Positions 1 through 10,186 of a stretch of DNA of 64,000 nucleotides are shown one piece after another. The translations under genes and the position numbers were made by a program. Every line of letters begins with the position of its first letter. Position 1 is the first letter of the stretch. Under the pieces are notes generated by a model. The model was given only the letters and a program-made list of their open reading frames with translations. It did no database searches and was not told where the DNA came from. Origin of the DNA: Xanthobacteraceae bacterium (GTDB lineage: Bacteria > Pseudomonadota > Alphaproteobacteria > Rhizobiales > Xanthobacteraceae); contig JAHBZB010000001.1 of the NCBI GenBank assembly GCA_019635635.1, forward strand, positions 310,001-374,000, written 5' to 3'.

Positions 1-401
1 CTGAAGTAATCGCTGTTCGTAACCGGATGAAACCCGACCTTGATGTTGTCGAGCACGGTCATGTTCTTGAACAGCGCGAGATTCTGGAAGGTGCGGGCGA
101 TGCCGAGCCCGGCGATGCGGTGCGGCGCGAGTTTCAGAATCGACTTGCCGCCGAAAGTGATGTCGCCCGTGTTCGGCGAATAAAGCCGGCTCAGGCAATT
201 GAACATCGTGGTCTTGCCCGCTCCGTTCGGGCCGATCAGACCGAGAATCGTGCCTTCATCCTGATCGAAGGAAATGCCGTCGAGCGCGACGATGCCGCCG
301 AAGCGGACGCCGACTTTCCGCACCGAAAGAATGGTGCGCGGCGAAGCCGATGTTTGTTTTGCGACCGGAGCCGAAGGTCCGGCCACGCGCATATCCATCA
401 T
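1..401 (-). CDS. Branched-chain-type ABC transporter ATP-binding protein (LivG-like), truncated by window edge
   Basis: This is the N-terminal ~133 residues of an ABC ATPase; the gene runs off the left end of the window. The translated minus strand shows a Walker A motif (GPNGAGKTT) followed by the FNCLSRLY and RTFQNLALF segments typical of LivG-family ATPases, which power uptake of branched-chain amino acids or aromatic/organic acids. An in-frame stop lies at 408-410, so translation must begin at one of the tandem ATGs at 399-401 or 396-398. No good Shine-Dalgarno sequence is seen close by. The gene lies 70 bp downstream of the IclR regulator on the same strand and could be co-transcribed with it. 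The substrate cannot be told from this fragment. Confidence 0.9.
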   Translation of the reverse strand, partial: MMDMRVAGPSAPVAKQTSASPRTILSVRKVGVRFGGIVALDGISFDQDEGTILGLIGPNGAGKTTMFNCLSRLYSPNTGDITFGGKSILKLAPHRIAGLGIARTFQNLALFKNMTVLDNIKVGFHPVTNSDYF

Positions 402-471
402 CGCATCTCAAAGCGATGATGCAGTGTCTCCTTGCTGCTCACTTGCCTTCCCCTGCTTCACGTCGCTTCCC

Positions 472-1296
472 TCAACCGCCGCTTAGCGCGGCTTCTACGT
501 TTTTAGCGAGATTAACGAGACGCGGCCCGACTTCCCCTTCGAGCTTCTCTCGCGATGTCTGATAGACGTTCGCGCCACAATTAAATGCGAACACGCCGGA
601 ATCGTCCGGCGGAATCAGCGGCACGCCGACGGCAAACACATCCCTTTCCCACTCGCCGAACGAGGTCGTAAAGCCGCGTTCGGCAAGATCGAGAACCGCC
701 TTTTCGATCCCGGCCTTCACCTGCTGCCAGTCGCTGCCGGCATGGCGTTTGACATGGCCCATGAGCCAATCGCGCTCGTCCTCTGGAAGTGCTGCGATCA
801 ACGCACGGCCCATCGCCGTCGTCGCGATCGGAATACGCGAGCCGAGATTGAGACGTAGCAAGCCGTCGGATTTGGAGCGGCAATGCTCGATATAAATGAC
901 GTGCATGCGGTCGCGGCTGCCGAGCGCGACGGATGCGCCCGCGTAATTCGCGAAATCCTGCATCTGCTTGCGCGCCACCTGGCGGATCCGCAGGTTCGCA
1001 AGCGTGGAATAGCCGATGGAAAGTGCCGCGGGCGCCAGCGAGTATTTGCCGAGCCGCTCGACATGGGTGAGGTAACCGAGCTTGGTCAGGGTGTAGGTCA
1101 ACCGCGAGATCGTGGTTTTCGGCAGGCCGGTGCGCTCGGCGATTTCGTTATTGCCGAGCAACCACTCGCCGGGTGTGAAGGCGCGCAGAACGTCGAGCCC
1201 GCGCGCCAGCGCCACCACAAACTTCCGATCGTTGCCCTCGTCGAGTTCGGTGAACTGACTGTCGGTACGCTTCGCCGCTGCACTCGGACTATGCAC
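472..1296 (-). CDS. IclR family transcriptional regulator
   Basis: The 274-residue protein has the IclR plan: an N-terminal winged helix-turn-helix at about residues 28-85 (LGNNEIAERTGLPKTTISRL) and a C-terminal effector-binding domain ending near residue 270. IclR proteins commonly control aromatic-acid and dicarboxylic-acid catabolic operons in response to a pathway metabolite. It is divergent from the pimFABCD-like operon, and a perfect TTCCGC-ATA-GCGGAA inverted repeat sits in the shared intergenic region at 1381-1395. It is therefore the obvious candidate regulator of that operon, but this is inferred from position. It could also act on the downstream livG gene. Confidence 0.93.
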   Translation of the reverse strand: MHSPSAAAKRTDSQFTELDEGNDRKFVVALARGLDVLRAFTPGEWLLGNNEIAERTGLPKTTISRLTYTLTKLGYLTHVERLGKYSLAPAALSIGYSTLANLRIRQVARKQMQDFANYAGASVALGSRDRMHVIYIEHCRSKSDGLLRLNLGSRIPIATTAMGRALIAALPEDERDWLMGHVKRHAGSDWQQVKAGIEKAVLDLAERGFTTSFGEWERDVFAVGVPLIPPDDSGVFAFNCGANVYQTSREKLEGEVGPRLVNLAKNVEAALSGG

Positions 1297-1327
1297 TTCT
1301 GAAGCCCCTGCTCATGCGCGAACTTTA

Positions 1328-1356
1328 TTGACTTGGATCGCACCACTTTCTAGCTT
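1328..1356 (+). promoter_or_regulatory. Candidate sigma70 promoter for the pimF operon
   Basis: TTGACT at 1328-1333 and TAGCTT at 1351-1356 are separated by 17 bp and point toward pimF. The -10 box is imperfect. The IclR-type inverted repeat at 1381-1395 would lie about 20 bp downstream of a start site here, a position suited to repression. Found by eye only. Confidence 0.35.
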
Positions 1357-1380
1357 TTGCGTCAAGAATGCAGAACAAAG

Positions 1381-1395
1381 TTCCGCATAGCGGAA
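1381..1395. promoter_or_regulatory. Candidate IclR operator (perfect inverted repeat)
   Basis: TTCCGC-ATA-GCGGAA is a perfect 6-bp inverted repeat with a 3-bp spacer in the 216-bp region between the divergent IclR gene and pimF. IclR-family operators are typically short palindromes of this size. Confidence 0.5.
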
Positions 1396-1512
1396 TTCCA
1401 CTTTCGGAGACTGCAACAGGGTCTTGAGTTGGGAACGGCTCGCCGCGCCGCGAAAATCCGCTACGCTCCGAGCCAACAAAAAGACGATCAGGAAACGCCA
1501 AGGAAAATAGAA

Positions 1513-3615
1513 GTGAGTGATCCAGTCACGCTGCGCCGCGAGGGCGTAATCGCCGTCATCACCGTCGACAATCCGCCCGTGAACGCGCTGAAGCACGCAG
1601 TGCGTGCCGGTTTGCAAAAATTGTTCAAGGAGGCGGACGCTGACGCAGGCATCGAGGCGATCGTACTCACTTGCGCGGGCCGCACCTTCATCGCCGGCGC
1701 CGACATCACCGAATTCGGCAAGCCGCCGATGGCGCCTTCGCTGATCGAAGCGATTACCGACATCGACAACGTGTCAAAGCCGACGGTTGCCGCAATCCAC
1801 GGCACCGCACTCGGCGGCGGCCTCGAAGTCGCGCTCGGCTGCAATTATCGCGTGGCAAGCAAGGACGCGAAATTGGGCCTGCCCGAAATCAAGCTCGGCC
1901 TCATTCCGGGTGCCGGCGGCACACAGCGGCTGCCGCGCCTGATCGGAATCGAGAAGGCCCTGACGATCATCCTCTCCGGCAATCCGATTTCGGCGTCGCA
2001 AGCGCTGAAAGACGGCCTGGTCGATGAAATCATCGAAGGCGATCTCACCGCGGGCGCGATCGCGTTCGCAAAACGATTGGCGAGCGAAACCCTGTCGCTG
2101 AAGCGCGCAAGCCGGATGGAGGACAAGCTTACCGAGGTCCGCAAGAACCCGGACTCCTTCAATGAGATTGCGGCCAAGGCGCTCGGCCGCAACAAGGGCC
2201 TGAAAGCCCCGATGGCGGCGGTCGAGGCGGTGAAGATGACGCTTTCGGTTCCGTTCGAGGAAGCGGTGAAGCGCGAGCGCAACATGTTCATCGAACTGCT
2301 CACTACCGAGGAATCCAAATCGCAGCGGCACGCCTTCTTCGCCGAGCGCGAAGCGAGCAAGGTGCTGGACATGCCGAAGGAAACGAACGCGCGCGAAGTG
2401 AAGCGTGCGGCGGTGATCGGCGGCGGCACCATGGGCGGCGGGATTGCGATGTGCTTCGCCAATGCCGGCATCCCGGTGACGCTGATCGAAACCACTGACG
2501 AGTTCCTGAAAGGCGGCCTCGCGAAAATCCGCACCAACTACGAGAACACCGCGAAGCGCGGCGGCCTCACCGAAGCCGACGTCGAAAAGCGCATGAGCCT
2601 GATTACTGGCGCGGTCGGCCTCGAAGGCGCGAAAGACGCCGATATGGTGATCGAGGCCGTGTTCGAGGAAATGGGCCTGAAGAAGGAAATCTTCGGCAAA
2701 CTCGACACCATAACGAAGAAGGGCGCGATCCTCGCAACGAATACTTCGACGCTCGACGTGAACGAAATCGCAAACTCGACTTCGCGGCCGCAGGACGTGG
2801 TCGGGATGCACTTCTTCAGCCCCGCCAACATCATGAAGTTGCTCGAAATCGTGCGCGGTGAAAAGACCGCGTTCGACGTCTTGCAAACCGCGATCGCGGT
2901 CGGCCGCAAGATCGCGAAAGTGCCGGTCGTGGTCGGCGTCTGCTACGGCTTCGTCGGCAACCGTATGCTGCACAAGCGCGGCGTGCAGGCCGACCGCCTG
3001 ATCCTCGAAGGCGCGCTGCCGCAGGACGTGGACGCGGCGACGCTGGAATTCGGCTTTCCGATGGGGCCGTTTGCGATGGGGGATCTTGCCGGCATCGACG
3101 TCGGCTGGCGCATCCGCCGTGCGCGCGGGGAGCGCAACGAAGTCGCCGACACGCTCGCAGAAGCCGGCCGCTTCGGCCAGAAGACCGGCAAGGGCTTCTA
3201 TATATATGAGAAGGGTTCGCGGACCCCGATCCCCGATCCCGAGGTCGAGAAAATCATTCTCGATGCCAGCGCGAAGAAAGGCATCACCCGCCGCCCGATC
3301 TCCAAGCAGGAGATCATCGAGCGCACGATCTATCCGATGATCAACGAGGGTGCGCGCATCCTCGAGGAAGGCATCGCTTCGCGCCCCGGCGACATCGACG
3401 TGATCTGGCTCTACGGCTACGGCTGGCCGGTATGGCGCGGCGGACCGATGCATTACGCCGACACGGTCGGGCTGAAGCATGTGCGCGACCGGCTGGCGCA
3501 CTACGCGAAAGAGAGCGGCGACAAGACGCTCGAACCCGCGAAGCTGCTCGACCGGCTTGCGAATGAAGGCAAGACCTTCGCTTCGCTCGCGAACGAGATG
3601 AAGCAGGCGTCATGA
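1513..3615 (+). CDS. pimF: Bifunctional enoyl-CoA hydratase / 3-hydroxyacyl-CoA dehydrogenase (PimF/FadB-like)
   Basis: This fusion enzyme hydrates 2-enoyl-CoA and oxidises the resulting 3-hydroxyacyl-CoA with NAD in beta-oxidation. The N-terminal crotonase domain carries GADITEFG and the catalytic-Glu region LPEIKLGLIPGAGGTQRL. The Rossmann motif GGGTMGGG begins at about residue 303, followed by HFFSPANIMKLLEIV and the two C-terminal 3HCDH domains. I chose the GTG at 1513, preceded by AGGAAAA, which gives 700 residues, the usual family length; a longer frame starting at 1357 adds sequence that looks non-coding. The gene heads an operon in the order F-A-B-C-D, matching the Rhodopseudomonas palustris pimFABCDE operon for pimeloyl-CoA and other dicarboxylic acids. 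The symbol rests on that order and family. Confidence 0.9.
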   Translation: MSDPVTLRREGVIAVITVDNPPVNALKHAVRAGLQKLFKEADADAGIEAIVLTCAGRTFIAGADITEFGKPPMAPSLIEAITDIDNVSKPTVAAIHGTALGGGLEVALGCNYRVASKDAKLGLPEIKLGLIPGAGGTQRLPRLIGIEKALTIILSGNPISASQALKDGLVDEIIEGDLTAGAIAFAKRLASETLSLKRASRMEDKLTEVRKNPDSFNEIAAKALGRNKGLKAPMAAVEAVKMTLSVPFEEAVKRERNMFIELLTTEESKSQRHAFFAEREASKVLDMPKETNAREVKRAAVIGGGTMGGGIAMCFANAGIPVTLIETTDEFLKGGLAKIRTNYENTAKRGGLTEADVEKRMSLITGAVGLEGAKDADMVIEAVFEEMGLKKEIFGKLDTITKKGAILATNTSTLDVNEIANSTSRPQDVVGMHFFSPANIMKLLEIVRGEKTAFDVLQTAIAVGRKIAKVPVVVGVCYGFVGNRMLHKRGVQADRLILEGALPQDVDAATLEFGFPMGPFAMGDLAGIDVGWRIRRARGERNEVADTLAEAGRFGQKTGKGFYIYEKGSRTPIPDPEVEKIILDASAKKGITRRPISKQEIIERTIYPMINEGARILEEGIASRPGDIDVIWLYGYGWPVWRGGPMHYADTVGLKHVRDRLAHYAKESGDKTLEPAKLLDRLANEGKTFASLANEMKQAS

Positions 3616-5324
3616 CCTATAGCCGCCCCTACCCTTGGGAAAAATCCTATCCCGCTGGCGTCGATGCGGCGGCTCCGATCCGCGCCGGCACGGTGAATGA
3701 GCTTTTCGACCGTGCCGTCGCTGCCTATCCCGACAACTACGCCATCGAATACCGCGACCGGCGCACGACCTATCGCGAGTTGCACGATCTGGTTTCGCGG
3801 GCGGCGGCCGGACTCCTGTCGCTCGGCGTGAAGCCGGGCACGGCGGTCGGGCTTTATCTGCCGAATACGCCGGTGCATCCGATCCTGTTCTTCGCGGTGC
3901 TCAAATGCGGCGGCCGCGTCGTGCACATGTCGCCGCTCGATGCCGAGCGCGAGCTTGCGCACAAACTGAAAGACTCCGGCGCGCGGATTATGGTGACGAC
4001 GAACTTTCAGGGCATGGTGCAGCGCGCGCTGAAGCTGGACGCCGAAGGGCTGCTCGATCACCTCATCATCGGTGACGACGCCGAATTCGGTCCTGCGCCG
4101 ATTCCCTACGACGCCATTCCCGCGAACGGCCATACGATCACGCTGACGAATCTTCTGAGCCTCGCCCCACCGCCGGCGGCGTGGCCGGAAGTGAACGAAA
4201 ACGACATCGCGCTCCTGCAATATACCGGCGGCACCACCGGGTTGCCCAAGGGCGCGATGCTGCTCCACCGCAACCTCACCTCCACGAATTCCATCTACAA
4301 GTACTGGGGTTCCGCGCAACGCGAGTTGAAATCCGGCGAGAAGGTCATCATCGTCCTGCCGCTGTTTCATATTTACGCGCTGAGTTCGGTGTTCCTGCGC
4401 GCGATCGACCAGGGCAACGAGTGCATGTTGCGCCCGCGCTTCGATGTCGAAACCACGTTCCGCGACATCGAGGAAAAGAAAGCGAATTATCTGCCGGCGG
4501 TGCCGACGATCTGGATCGCGCTGATCTCCGCGCCGGGCCTGGAGAAGCGCGACCTTTCCTCGCTTTCGATGTGCGCTTCCGGCGGCGCGCCGCTGCCGGT
4601 CGAAGTGTTCGAACGCTTCAGGAAACTTACCGGGATTTCGCTGGGCGGCGGCTGGGGCATGACGGAAACGTCTCCGGCAGGTACCAACCAGCCGTATGAC
4701 GGCGAGCCGCCGGCCGGCACCATCGGCCTGCCGCTGCCGGGGCTCTATATCGACATCGTCGCGCTGGACGACCCGACGCGCGTGCTGCCCTTCGGCGAGA
4801 CCGGCGAAATGCGGATCAAGGGTCCGAACGTATTCGCGGGCTACTGGAACAAGCCGGAAGAAACCAAAGCCGTTTTCGTCGAGGACGGGCATTTTCTCAC
4901 AGGCGACATCGGCTACATGGACGAGAACGGCTGGCTGTTCCTGGTCGACCGCAAGAAGGACATGATCATCTCGGGCGGCTTCAACGTCTATCCGAGCGTG
5001 ATCGAGCACGCGCTGTTCGAGCATCCCGACATCGAAGGCGTGATCGTGATCGGTGTGCCGGACGACTATCGCGGCGAGGCCGCCAAAGCCTTCATCAAAA
5101 TGCGGGCGGGCGCGGCACCGCTCACGCTTGAAGCGGTCCGGGAATTTCTCGCCGACAAGGTCGGAAAGCACGAGATGCCCGCGGCAATCGAAATTCGCGA
5201 CGCGCTTCCGATGACTTCGGTCGGCAAGCTCTCCAAGAAAGAGCTGGTCGAGGAGGAGCGCCGCAAATACCAGGCTTCGAAACAACAGACCTCGCCTGCT
5301 TCCGCAGGCGCATCCAGACAGTGA
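3612..5324 (+). CDS. pimA: Medium/long-chain acyl-CoA ligase (PimA-like)
   Basis: This is an AMP-forming acyl-CoA synthetase of 570 residues that activates a carboxylic acid to its CoA thioester with ATP. Motifs seen are the phosphate-binding loop [11 protein letters not shown] at about residues 204-214, [11 protein letters not shown], the adenylate motif [19 protein letters not shown], and the C-terminal catalytic-lysine region [13 protein letters not shown]. It overlaps pimF by 4 bp (ATGA), implying translational coupling. In R. palustris the equivalent position holds pimA, a ligase for dicarboxylic and fatty acids. Annotation pipelines would probably call it long-chain-fatty-acid-CoA ligase; the chain-length preference cannot be read from sequence. 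Confidence 0.88.
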   Translation: MTYSRPYPWEKSYPAGVDAAAPIRAGTVNELFDRAVAAYPDNYAIEYRDRRTTYRELHDLVSRAAAGLLSLGVKPGTAVGLYLPNTPVHPILFFAVLKCGGRVVHMSPLDAERELAHKLKDSGARIMVTTNFQGMVQRALKLDAEGLLDHLIIGDDAEFGPAPIPYDAIPANGHTITLTNLLSLAPPPAAWPEVNENDIALLQYTGGTTGLPKGAMLLHRNLTSTNSIYKYWGSAQRELKSGEKVIIVLPLFHIYALSSVFLRAIDQGNECMLRPRFDVETTFRDIEEKKANYLPAVPTIWIALISAPGLEKRDLSSLSMCASGGAPLPVEVFERFRKLTGISLGGGWGMTETSPAGTNQPYDGEPPAGTIGLPLPGLYIDIVALDDPTRVLPFGETGEMRIKGPNVFAGYWNKPEETKAVFVEDGHFLTGDIGYMDENGWLFLVDRKKDMIISGGFNVYPSVIEHALFEHPDIEGVIVIGVPDDYRGEAAKAFIKMRAGAAPLTLEAVREFLADKVGKHEMPAAIEIRDALPMTSVGKLSKKELVEEERRKYQASKQQTSPASAGASRQ

Positions 5325-5328
5325 GGAA

Positions 5329-6516
5329 ATGAAAATGCGTGAGGCCGTTATCGTCTCCACCGCCCGCACCCCGATCGGCAAGGCTTATCGCGGCGCCTTC
5401 AATAACACCGAAGGCGCGACCCTCTACGGCCACGCCATCGAGCACGCGGTGAAGCGCGCGGGCATCGACGGCGCGGAGGTCGAGGACGTCGTGATGGGCA
5501 CCGCGCTCCAGCAGGGCGCGACCGGCGGCAACATCGCGCGCAAGGCGCTGCTGCGCGCAGGGCTGCCGGTGCAGGTCGCTGGCACCACGATCGACCGGCA
5601 ATGCGCGTCCGGCTTGCAGGCGATCGCGCTGGCCGCGCGCTCGGTGATTTTCGACGGTGTCGAGATCGCGGTCGGCGGCGGCGGCGAATCGATCAGTCTC
5701 GTGCAGAACGAGCACATGAACCTGTTCCATGCGGTCGATCCCGAACTGAAGGCGATCAAGGGCGACGTTTACATGCCGATGCTGGACACTGCCGAAGTGG
5801 TGGCCAAGCGCTACAACATTTCGCGCGAGCAGCAGGACGAATATTCGCTGGAAAGCCAGCGCCGCACCGCGAGCGCGCAGCAGGGCGGACGCTTCAAGGA
5901 AGAAATCGCGCCGATCTCGACCAAGATGGCGGTGATGGACAAGGCGACCAAGGAAGTCTCCTACAAGGACATCACGCTTTCGCAGGACGAAGGTCCGCGC
6001 CCGGAAACGACGGCGGAAGGGCTGGCGTCGCTGAAGCCGGTGCGCGAAGGCGGCTCTGTCACCGCGGGTAACGCGAGCCAGCTCTCGGACGGCGCGGCCG
6101 CGACCGTCATCATGAGCGCGGAAACGGCCGCGAAGAAAGGCTTGAAGCCGCTCGGCATCTTCCGCGGTTTCGTCGCGGCAGGTTGCGAGCCGGACGAAAT
6201 GGGCATCGGTCCGGTTTATGCGATCCCGCGTCTTCTGAAGCGGCACGGGCTGAAGATCGACGACATCGGCATCTGGGAATTGAACGAGGCCTTCGCGGTG
6301 CAGGTGATCTATTGCCGCGACAAGCTCGGCATCGACCCGGAGAAGCTCAACGTCTCCGGCGGTTCGATCGCGGTCGGCCATCCCTACGGCATGACCGGCG
6401 CACGCCTCACCGGCCATGTGCTGATCGAAGGTGCACGCCGCAAGGCGAAATACGGCGTCGTGACCATGTGCGTCGGCGGCGGCATGGGTGCGGCCGGCCT
6501 CTTTGAAATCCAGTAA
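5329..6516 (+). CDS. pimB: Acetyl-CoA acetyltransferase / 3-ketoacyl-CoA thiolase (PimB-like)
   Basis: This is a thiolase of 395 residues that cleaves 3-ketoacyl-CoA with CoA to release acetyl-CoA. The full catalytic set is present: the nucleophile Cys92 in DRQCASG, His351 in [10 protein letters not shown] and Cys381 in TMCVGGGMG, counted from the ATG at 5329. A second ATG at 5335 is better spaced from GAGGAA and may be the true start. The gene follows pimA by 4 bp and is the third gene of the operon. Besides shortening dicarboxyl-CoA chains it could serve the 3-ketoadipyl-CoA step at the end of the box pathway, which has no thiolase of its own in this window. Confidence 0.9.
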   Translation: MKMREAVIVSTARTPIGKAYRGAFNNTEGATLYGHAIEHAVKRAGIDGAEVEDVVMGTALQQGATGGNIARKALLRAGLPVQVAGTTIDRQCASGLQAIALAARSVIFDGVEIAVGGGGESISLVQNEHMNLFHAVDPELKAIKGDVYMPMLDTAEVVAKRYNISREQQDEYSLESQRRTASAQQGGRFKEEIAPISTKMAVMDKATKEVSYKDITLSQDEGPRPETTAEGLASLKPVREGGSVTAGNASQLSDGAAATVIMSAETAAKKGLKPLGIFRGFVAAGCEPDEMGIGPVYAIPRLLKRHGLKIDDIGIWELNEAFAVQVIYCRDKLGIDPEKLNVSGGSIAVGHPYGMTGARLTGHVLIEGARRKAKYGVVTMCVGGGMGAAGLFEIQ

Positions 6517-6530
6517 CGCGGGAGCACGCG

Positions 6531-7733
6531 ATGGACCTGAATTTCACCAAGGAAGAACTCAGCTTTCGCGACGAAGTGCGCGACTTCTTCGCGAAGAACG
6601 TCCCGGCGGAAACGAAGAAGAAGCTGACCGAAGGCCGCAAGCTCGAGAAGGACGACATCGTCAACTGGCAGCGGATTCTGAACAAGAAAGGCTGGGCGGT
6701 TTACCAGTGGCCCAAGCAATATGGCGGCACCGGATGGACGCCGGTGCAGAAATATATCTTCCTCGAAGAACTCCAGCGCGCACCCGCGCCCGATCCGCTG
6801 CCGTTTGCGGTCAGCATGGTCGGCCCGGTGATCTACACCTTCGGCAACGAAGAACAGAAGAAGCATTTCCTGCCGCGCATCGCGAACCTGGATGACTGGT
6901 GGTGTCAGGGTTTCTCGGAGCCGGGCGCCGGCTCCGACCTCGCCGGCCTTTCGACGAAGGCGGTGCGCGAAGGCGATCACTGGATCATCAACGGCCAGAA
7001 GACCTGGACCACGCTCGCGCAGTACGCCGACTGGATTTTCGTGCTGGCGCGCACCGACTCGAAGGCGAAGAAGCAGGAAGGCATCTCCTTTATTCTTTGC
7101 GACATGAAGACGCCGGGCATCACCGTGCGGCCGATTCAACTGATCGATGGCGGCAAGGAAGTGAACGAGGTGTTCTTCGACAACGTGAAGGTGCCCTACG
7201 AAAATCTCGTCGGCCAGGAAAACCGCGGCTGGGATTATGCGAAGTTCCTGCTCGGCAACGAGCGTACGGGTATCGCGCGCGTCGGCATTTCCAAGGAGCG
7301 CATCCGCCGCCTGAAAGAGCTTGCCTCGCTCGAAGTTTCCGGCGGCAAGCCGATGATGGAAGACGCGCGCTTCCGCGCGAAGATTTCGCAGGTCGAAATC
7401 GAGCTGAAGGCGCTCGAGATGACCCAGATGCGCGTGGTCGCGGCGGAGGGCACGCGGCGCGACAACAAGCCCGATCCGGCGTCTTCAATCCTGAAAATCA
7501 AGGGCTCGGAAATCCAGCAGAACATCACCGATCTCCTGATGGAAGTCGTCGGCCCGTTCGCGCTGCCGTTCACGGACGAAGACGAAGCCGCGGGCTCGAA
7601 CGAGTTGCCGATCGCGCCGGACTACGCTGGACCGCTTGCGCCGATCTATTTCAACTATCGCAAGGTTTCGATCTATGGCGGGTCGAACGAGATTCAGAAG
7701 AACATCATCGCGAAAGCGATCCTCGGCCTCTAA
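6531..7733 (+). CDS. pimC: Acyl-CoA dehydrogenase, large subunit type (PimC-like)
   Basis: This FAD-dependent acyl-CoA dehydrogenase of 400 residues introduces the 2,3 double bond in an acyl-CoA. It carries the family signature EPGAGSDLAGLS and the INGQKTWTT segment of the middle domain, and ends with YGGSNEIQKNIIAKAILGL, the FAD-contacting C-terminal region. It lies 14 bp after the thiolase and 30 bp before a second, shorter dehydrogenase. That pairing matches the pimC (large) and pimD (small) pimeloyl-CoA dehydrogenase subunits of R. palustris, so a heteromeric enzyme with the next gene is inferred. Confidence 0.88.
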   Translation: MDLNFTKEELSFRDEVRDFFAKNVPAETKKKLTEGRKLEKDDIVNWQRILNKKGWAVYQWPKQYGGTGWTPVQKYIFLEELQRAPAPDPLPFAVSMVGPVIYTFGNEEQKKHFLPRIANLDDWWCQGFSEPGAGSDLAGLSTKAVREGDHWIINGQKTWTTLAQYADWIFVLARTDSKAKKQEGISFILCDMKTPGITVRPIQLIDGGKEVNEVFFDNVKVPYENLVGQENRGWDYAKFLLGNERTGIARVGISKERIRRLKELASLEVSGGKPMMEDARFRAKISQVEIELKALEMTQMRVVAAEGTRRDNKPDPASSILKIKGSEIQQNITDLLMEVVGPFALPFTDEDEAAGSNELPIAPDYAGPLAPIYFNYRKVSIYGGSNEIQKNIIAKAILGL

Positions 7734-7763
7734 GGCCGAGGCGGGGGAAGAAAGACAAGTATT

Positions 7764-8921
7764 ATGGATTTCGAGTTTTCCGAAGAGCAGCAGTTGCTCA
7801 AAGACAGCATCGAGGGACTGCTCGGCGACAAGTATGATTTCGAGTCGCGCAAGAAATTTCTCGCAAGCAGCGACGGCTGGAGCCGCGAGATCTGGAAGCA
7901 ATATGCGGAACTCGGCCTGCTCGGCCTTCCGTTTTCGGAAGAACACGGCGGCATCGACGGCGGTCCGGTCGAGACCATGATTGTGATGAGCGCGATCGGC
8001 AACGCGCTCGCGCTCGAGCCTTATCTGCCGACGGTCGTGCTCGCAGGCGGGTTGATCCGCCGCTTCGGCACGGAGGCTCAGAAGAACAAGTACCTCCCGC
8101 AGATCGCGGAAGGAAAGATCACTGGTGCGTTTGCCCATACCGAGCGGCAGTCGCGCTACGATCTGTTCGACGTGAAGACGACGGCAAAGCCTTCCGGCAA
8201 CGGCTTCACACTTGACGGCCAGAAGGGCGTGGTACTGAACGGGGAGCAAGCCGACTTCATCATCGTCACCGCGCGCGTCTCGGGCGGCCAGCGCGACAAG
8301 GATGGTCTCGGCCTGTTCATCGTGGACGCGAAGGCGAATGGCGTTTCGCGCCGCGGCTATCGCACGGTCGATGGGCTTACCGCGGCCGAAATCCAGCTCT
8401 CCGGCGTGAAAGTTGACGCAGATCAAGTGATAGGCAAGCCCGGCACGGCATATCCGCTGATCGAGCAGATCGTGGACGACGGCATCGCCGCGCTCTGCGG
8501 CGAAGCGGTCGGCGTGCTTTCGGCGCTGACGGAGGCGACCACGGATTATCTGCGCACACGCAAACAGTTCGGCGTCAACATCGGTTCGTTCCAGGTGCTG
8601 CAACATCGCAACGTCGAAATGCTGATCGCCGCCGAGCAGGCAAAGAGCATGGCGATGCTCGCCACCATGATGGTCAACGAGCCTGATGCCGTGCAGCGGC
8701 GCAAGACGATGTCGGCGGCGAAGACGCAGATCGGCCGCTCGGCGCAATTCGTCGGCGAGCAGGCGATCCAGCTCCATGGCGGCATCGGCATGACGATGGA
8801 ACTCAAGACCGGTCACTGGTTCAAGCGCGCGACCGCGATCGATATCCAGTTCGGCGACGCCGACTATCATCTCGAGCAATTCGGAAACATGGGCGGGTTT
8901 GAGACCGCCGCGCAAAGATAA
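7764..8921 (+). CDS. pimD: Acyl-CoA dehydrogenase, small subunit type (PimD-like)
   Basis: This 385-residue acyl-CoA dehydrogenase homologue diverges at the substrate-facing signature: where paralogues have EPGAGSD it reads AHTERQSRYDLF. The C-terminal domain is recognisable (VLQHRNVEMLIAAEQAKS, GEQAIQLHGGIGMTMEL). Such divergent partners usually form heteromers with a canonical dehydrogenase, and PimC/PimD is the named precedent. A purine-rich GGGGGAAGAAAG precedes the ATG at 7764. Which of the two subunits holds the active site is not resolved here. Confidence 0.85.
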   Translation: MDFEFSEEQQLLKDSIEGLLGDKYDFESRKKFLASSDGWSREIWKQYAELGLLGLPFSEEHGGIDGGPVETMIVMSAIGNALALEPYLPTVVLAGGLIRRFGTEAQKNKYLPQIAEGKITGAFAHTERQSRYDLFDVKTTAKPSGNGFTLDGQKGVVLNGEQADFIIVTARVSGGQRDKDGLGLFIVDAKANGVSRRGYRTVDGLTAAEIQLSGVKVDADQVIGKPGTAYPLIEQIVDDGIAALCGEAVGVLSALTEATTDYLRTRKQFGVNIGSFQVLQHRNVEMLIAAEQAKSMAMLATMMVNEPDAVQRRKTMSAAKTQIGRSAQFVGEQAIQLHGGIGMTMELKTGHWFKRATAIDIQFGDADYHLEQFGNMGGFETAAQR

Positions 8922-8941
8922 AAGAGTAAGGGAGAGAGAAC

Positions 8942-10168
8942 ATGTTCATTCCGCTGTCGCCGCGTGCGGCCGAACTGAAGAAAAAAGTAGCCGCGTTCAT
9001 GGACGAGCATGTCTATGCGGCGGAACCGGTCTATGCGCGCCAGCTCAACGAAGGCGGCGACCGCTGGAAAAGCCCACCGGTCATGGAAGAACTGAAGAAA
9101 AAGGCGCGTGCACAGGGGCTGTGGAATTTGTTCCTGCCCAAGGCCCATCATGAAGAGGGACTTACCAACTACGAGTACGGCCAGATCTGCGAGATCATGG
9201 GCCGTTCGCCGATCGGCCCGGAGAGCTTCAACTGCTCCGCGCCGGACACCGGCAACATGGAAGTGATCCTGAAATACGGCACCAAGGAGCACCAGAAAGA
9301 GTGGCTCGAGCCCTTGATGGACGGAAAAATCCGCTCGTGCTTTGCGATGACCGAGCCCGCGGTCGCCTCATCGGATGCGACCAACATCCGCTCCGAGATC
9401 AAGAAGGACGGCGATCATTACGTCATCAACGGCCGCAAGTGGTGGACTTCGGGCGCGAACGACCCGCGCTGCAAGATTTCGATCTTCATGGGCCAGACCG
9501 ACCCGAACGCGGAGCCGCACAAGCGCCAGTCGATGATTCTGGTGCCGATGGAAACGCCGGGCGTGAAGGTGCTCCGTCACTTGAACGTCTTCGGTTATGA
9601 CGACGCGCCGCACGGCCACGCGGAAGTCGTGTTCGAGAACGTGCGGGTGCCGGCGTCGAACATCCTGCTCGGCGAAGGCCGCGGCTTCGAGATCGCGCAA
9701 GGCCGCCTCGGACCGGGCCGCATCCATCACTGCATGCGCGCGATCGGCTCGGCGGAACGGGCGCTGGAGCTGATGTGCCAGCGCGCGGTTTCGCGGACCG
9801 CCTTCGGCAAGAAGCTCGCCGAGCACAGTGTGAACAAACACTGGATCGCGGAATCGCGCATGGACATCGATCAGGCGCGTCTCTTGACGCTCTACGCCGC
9901 GCACAAGATGGACGAACTCGGCAACAAGGAAGCGCGCGCCGAGATCGCGATGATCAAGGTGGTGGCGCCGAACATGACGCAGCGCGTGATCGACCGCGCG
10001 ATCCAGATGCACGGCGGCGCCGGCGTCTCGCCGGACTTTCCGCTCGCCAAGGCCTGGGCCGGGAACCGCACGCTGCGGCTTGCTGACGGTCCGGACGAGG
10101 TGCATCGTGAAACGATTGCCAAGATGGAACTGAAGAAATACACGGCGTCGAGCGGCAACGCGCGCTGA
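8942..10168 (+). CDS. Acyl-CoA dehydrogenase family protein (ACAD10/11-like)
   Basis: The 408-residue protein is a third dehydrogenase in the operon, 20 bp after pimD, with a good ribosome site (AGGGAGAG). Motifs include [13 protein letters not shown] in place of the usual TEPx[15 protein letters not shown], and a C-terminal [16 protein letters not shown] stretch typical of ACAD10/11-like enzymes. These act on longer or substituted acyl-CoAs in other organisms. It is the last gene before a strong terminator, so it completes the operon. Its place corresponds to a gene after pimD, but it is a dehydrogenase rather than a hydratase. I give no symbol. Confidence 0.87.
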   Translation: MFIPLSPRAAELKKKVAAFMDEHVYAAEPVYARQLNEGGDRWKSPPVMEELKKKARAQGLWNLFLPKAHHEEGLTNYEYGQICEIMGRSPIGPESFNCSAPDTGNMEVILKYGTKEHQKEWLEPLMDGKIRSCFAMTEPAVASSDATNIRSEIKKDGDHYVINGRKWWTSGANDPRCKISIFMGQTDPNAEPHKRQSMILVPMETPGVKVLRHLNVFGYDDAPHGHAEVVFENVRVPASNILLGEGRGFEIAQGRLGPGRIHHCMRAIGSAERALELMCQRAVSRTAFGKKLAEHSVNKHWIAESRMDIDQARLLTLYAAHKMDELGNKEARAEIAMIKVVAPNMTQRVIDRAIQMHGGAGVSPDFPLAKAWAGNRTLRLADGPDEVHRETIAKMELKKYTASSGNAR

Positions 10169-10186
10169 ACTTTTCTAGTGCAAAAT

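Noticed and set aside
1774-3501. 575-codon open frame antisense to pimF
   Set aside because: It is the reverse frame of a GC-rich gene with strong third-position bias; the translation is rich in R, A, H and D with no domain and the plus-strand gene is complete.
3501-5381. 626-codon open frame antisense to pimA
   Set aside because: Same cause: a shadow with low-complexity Arg/Asp/His composition; the ligase on the plus strand has all motifs.
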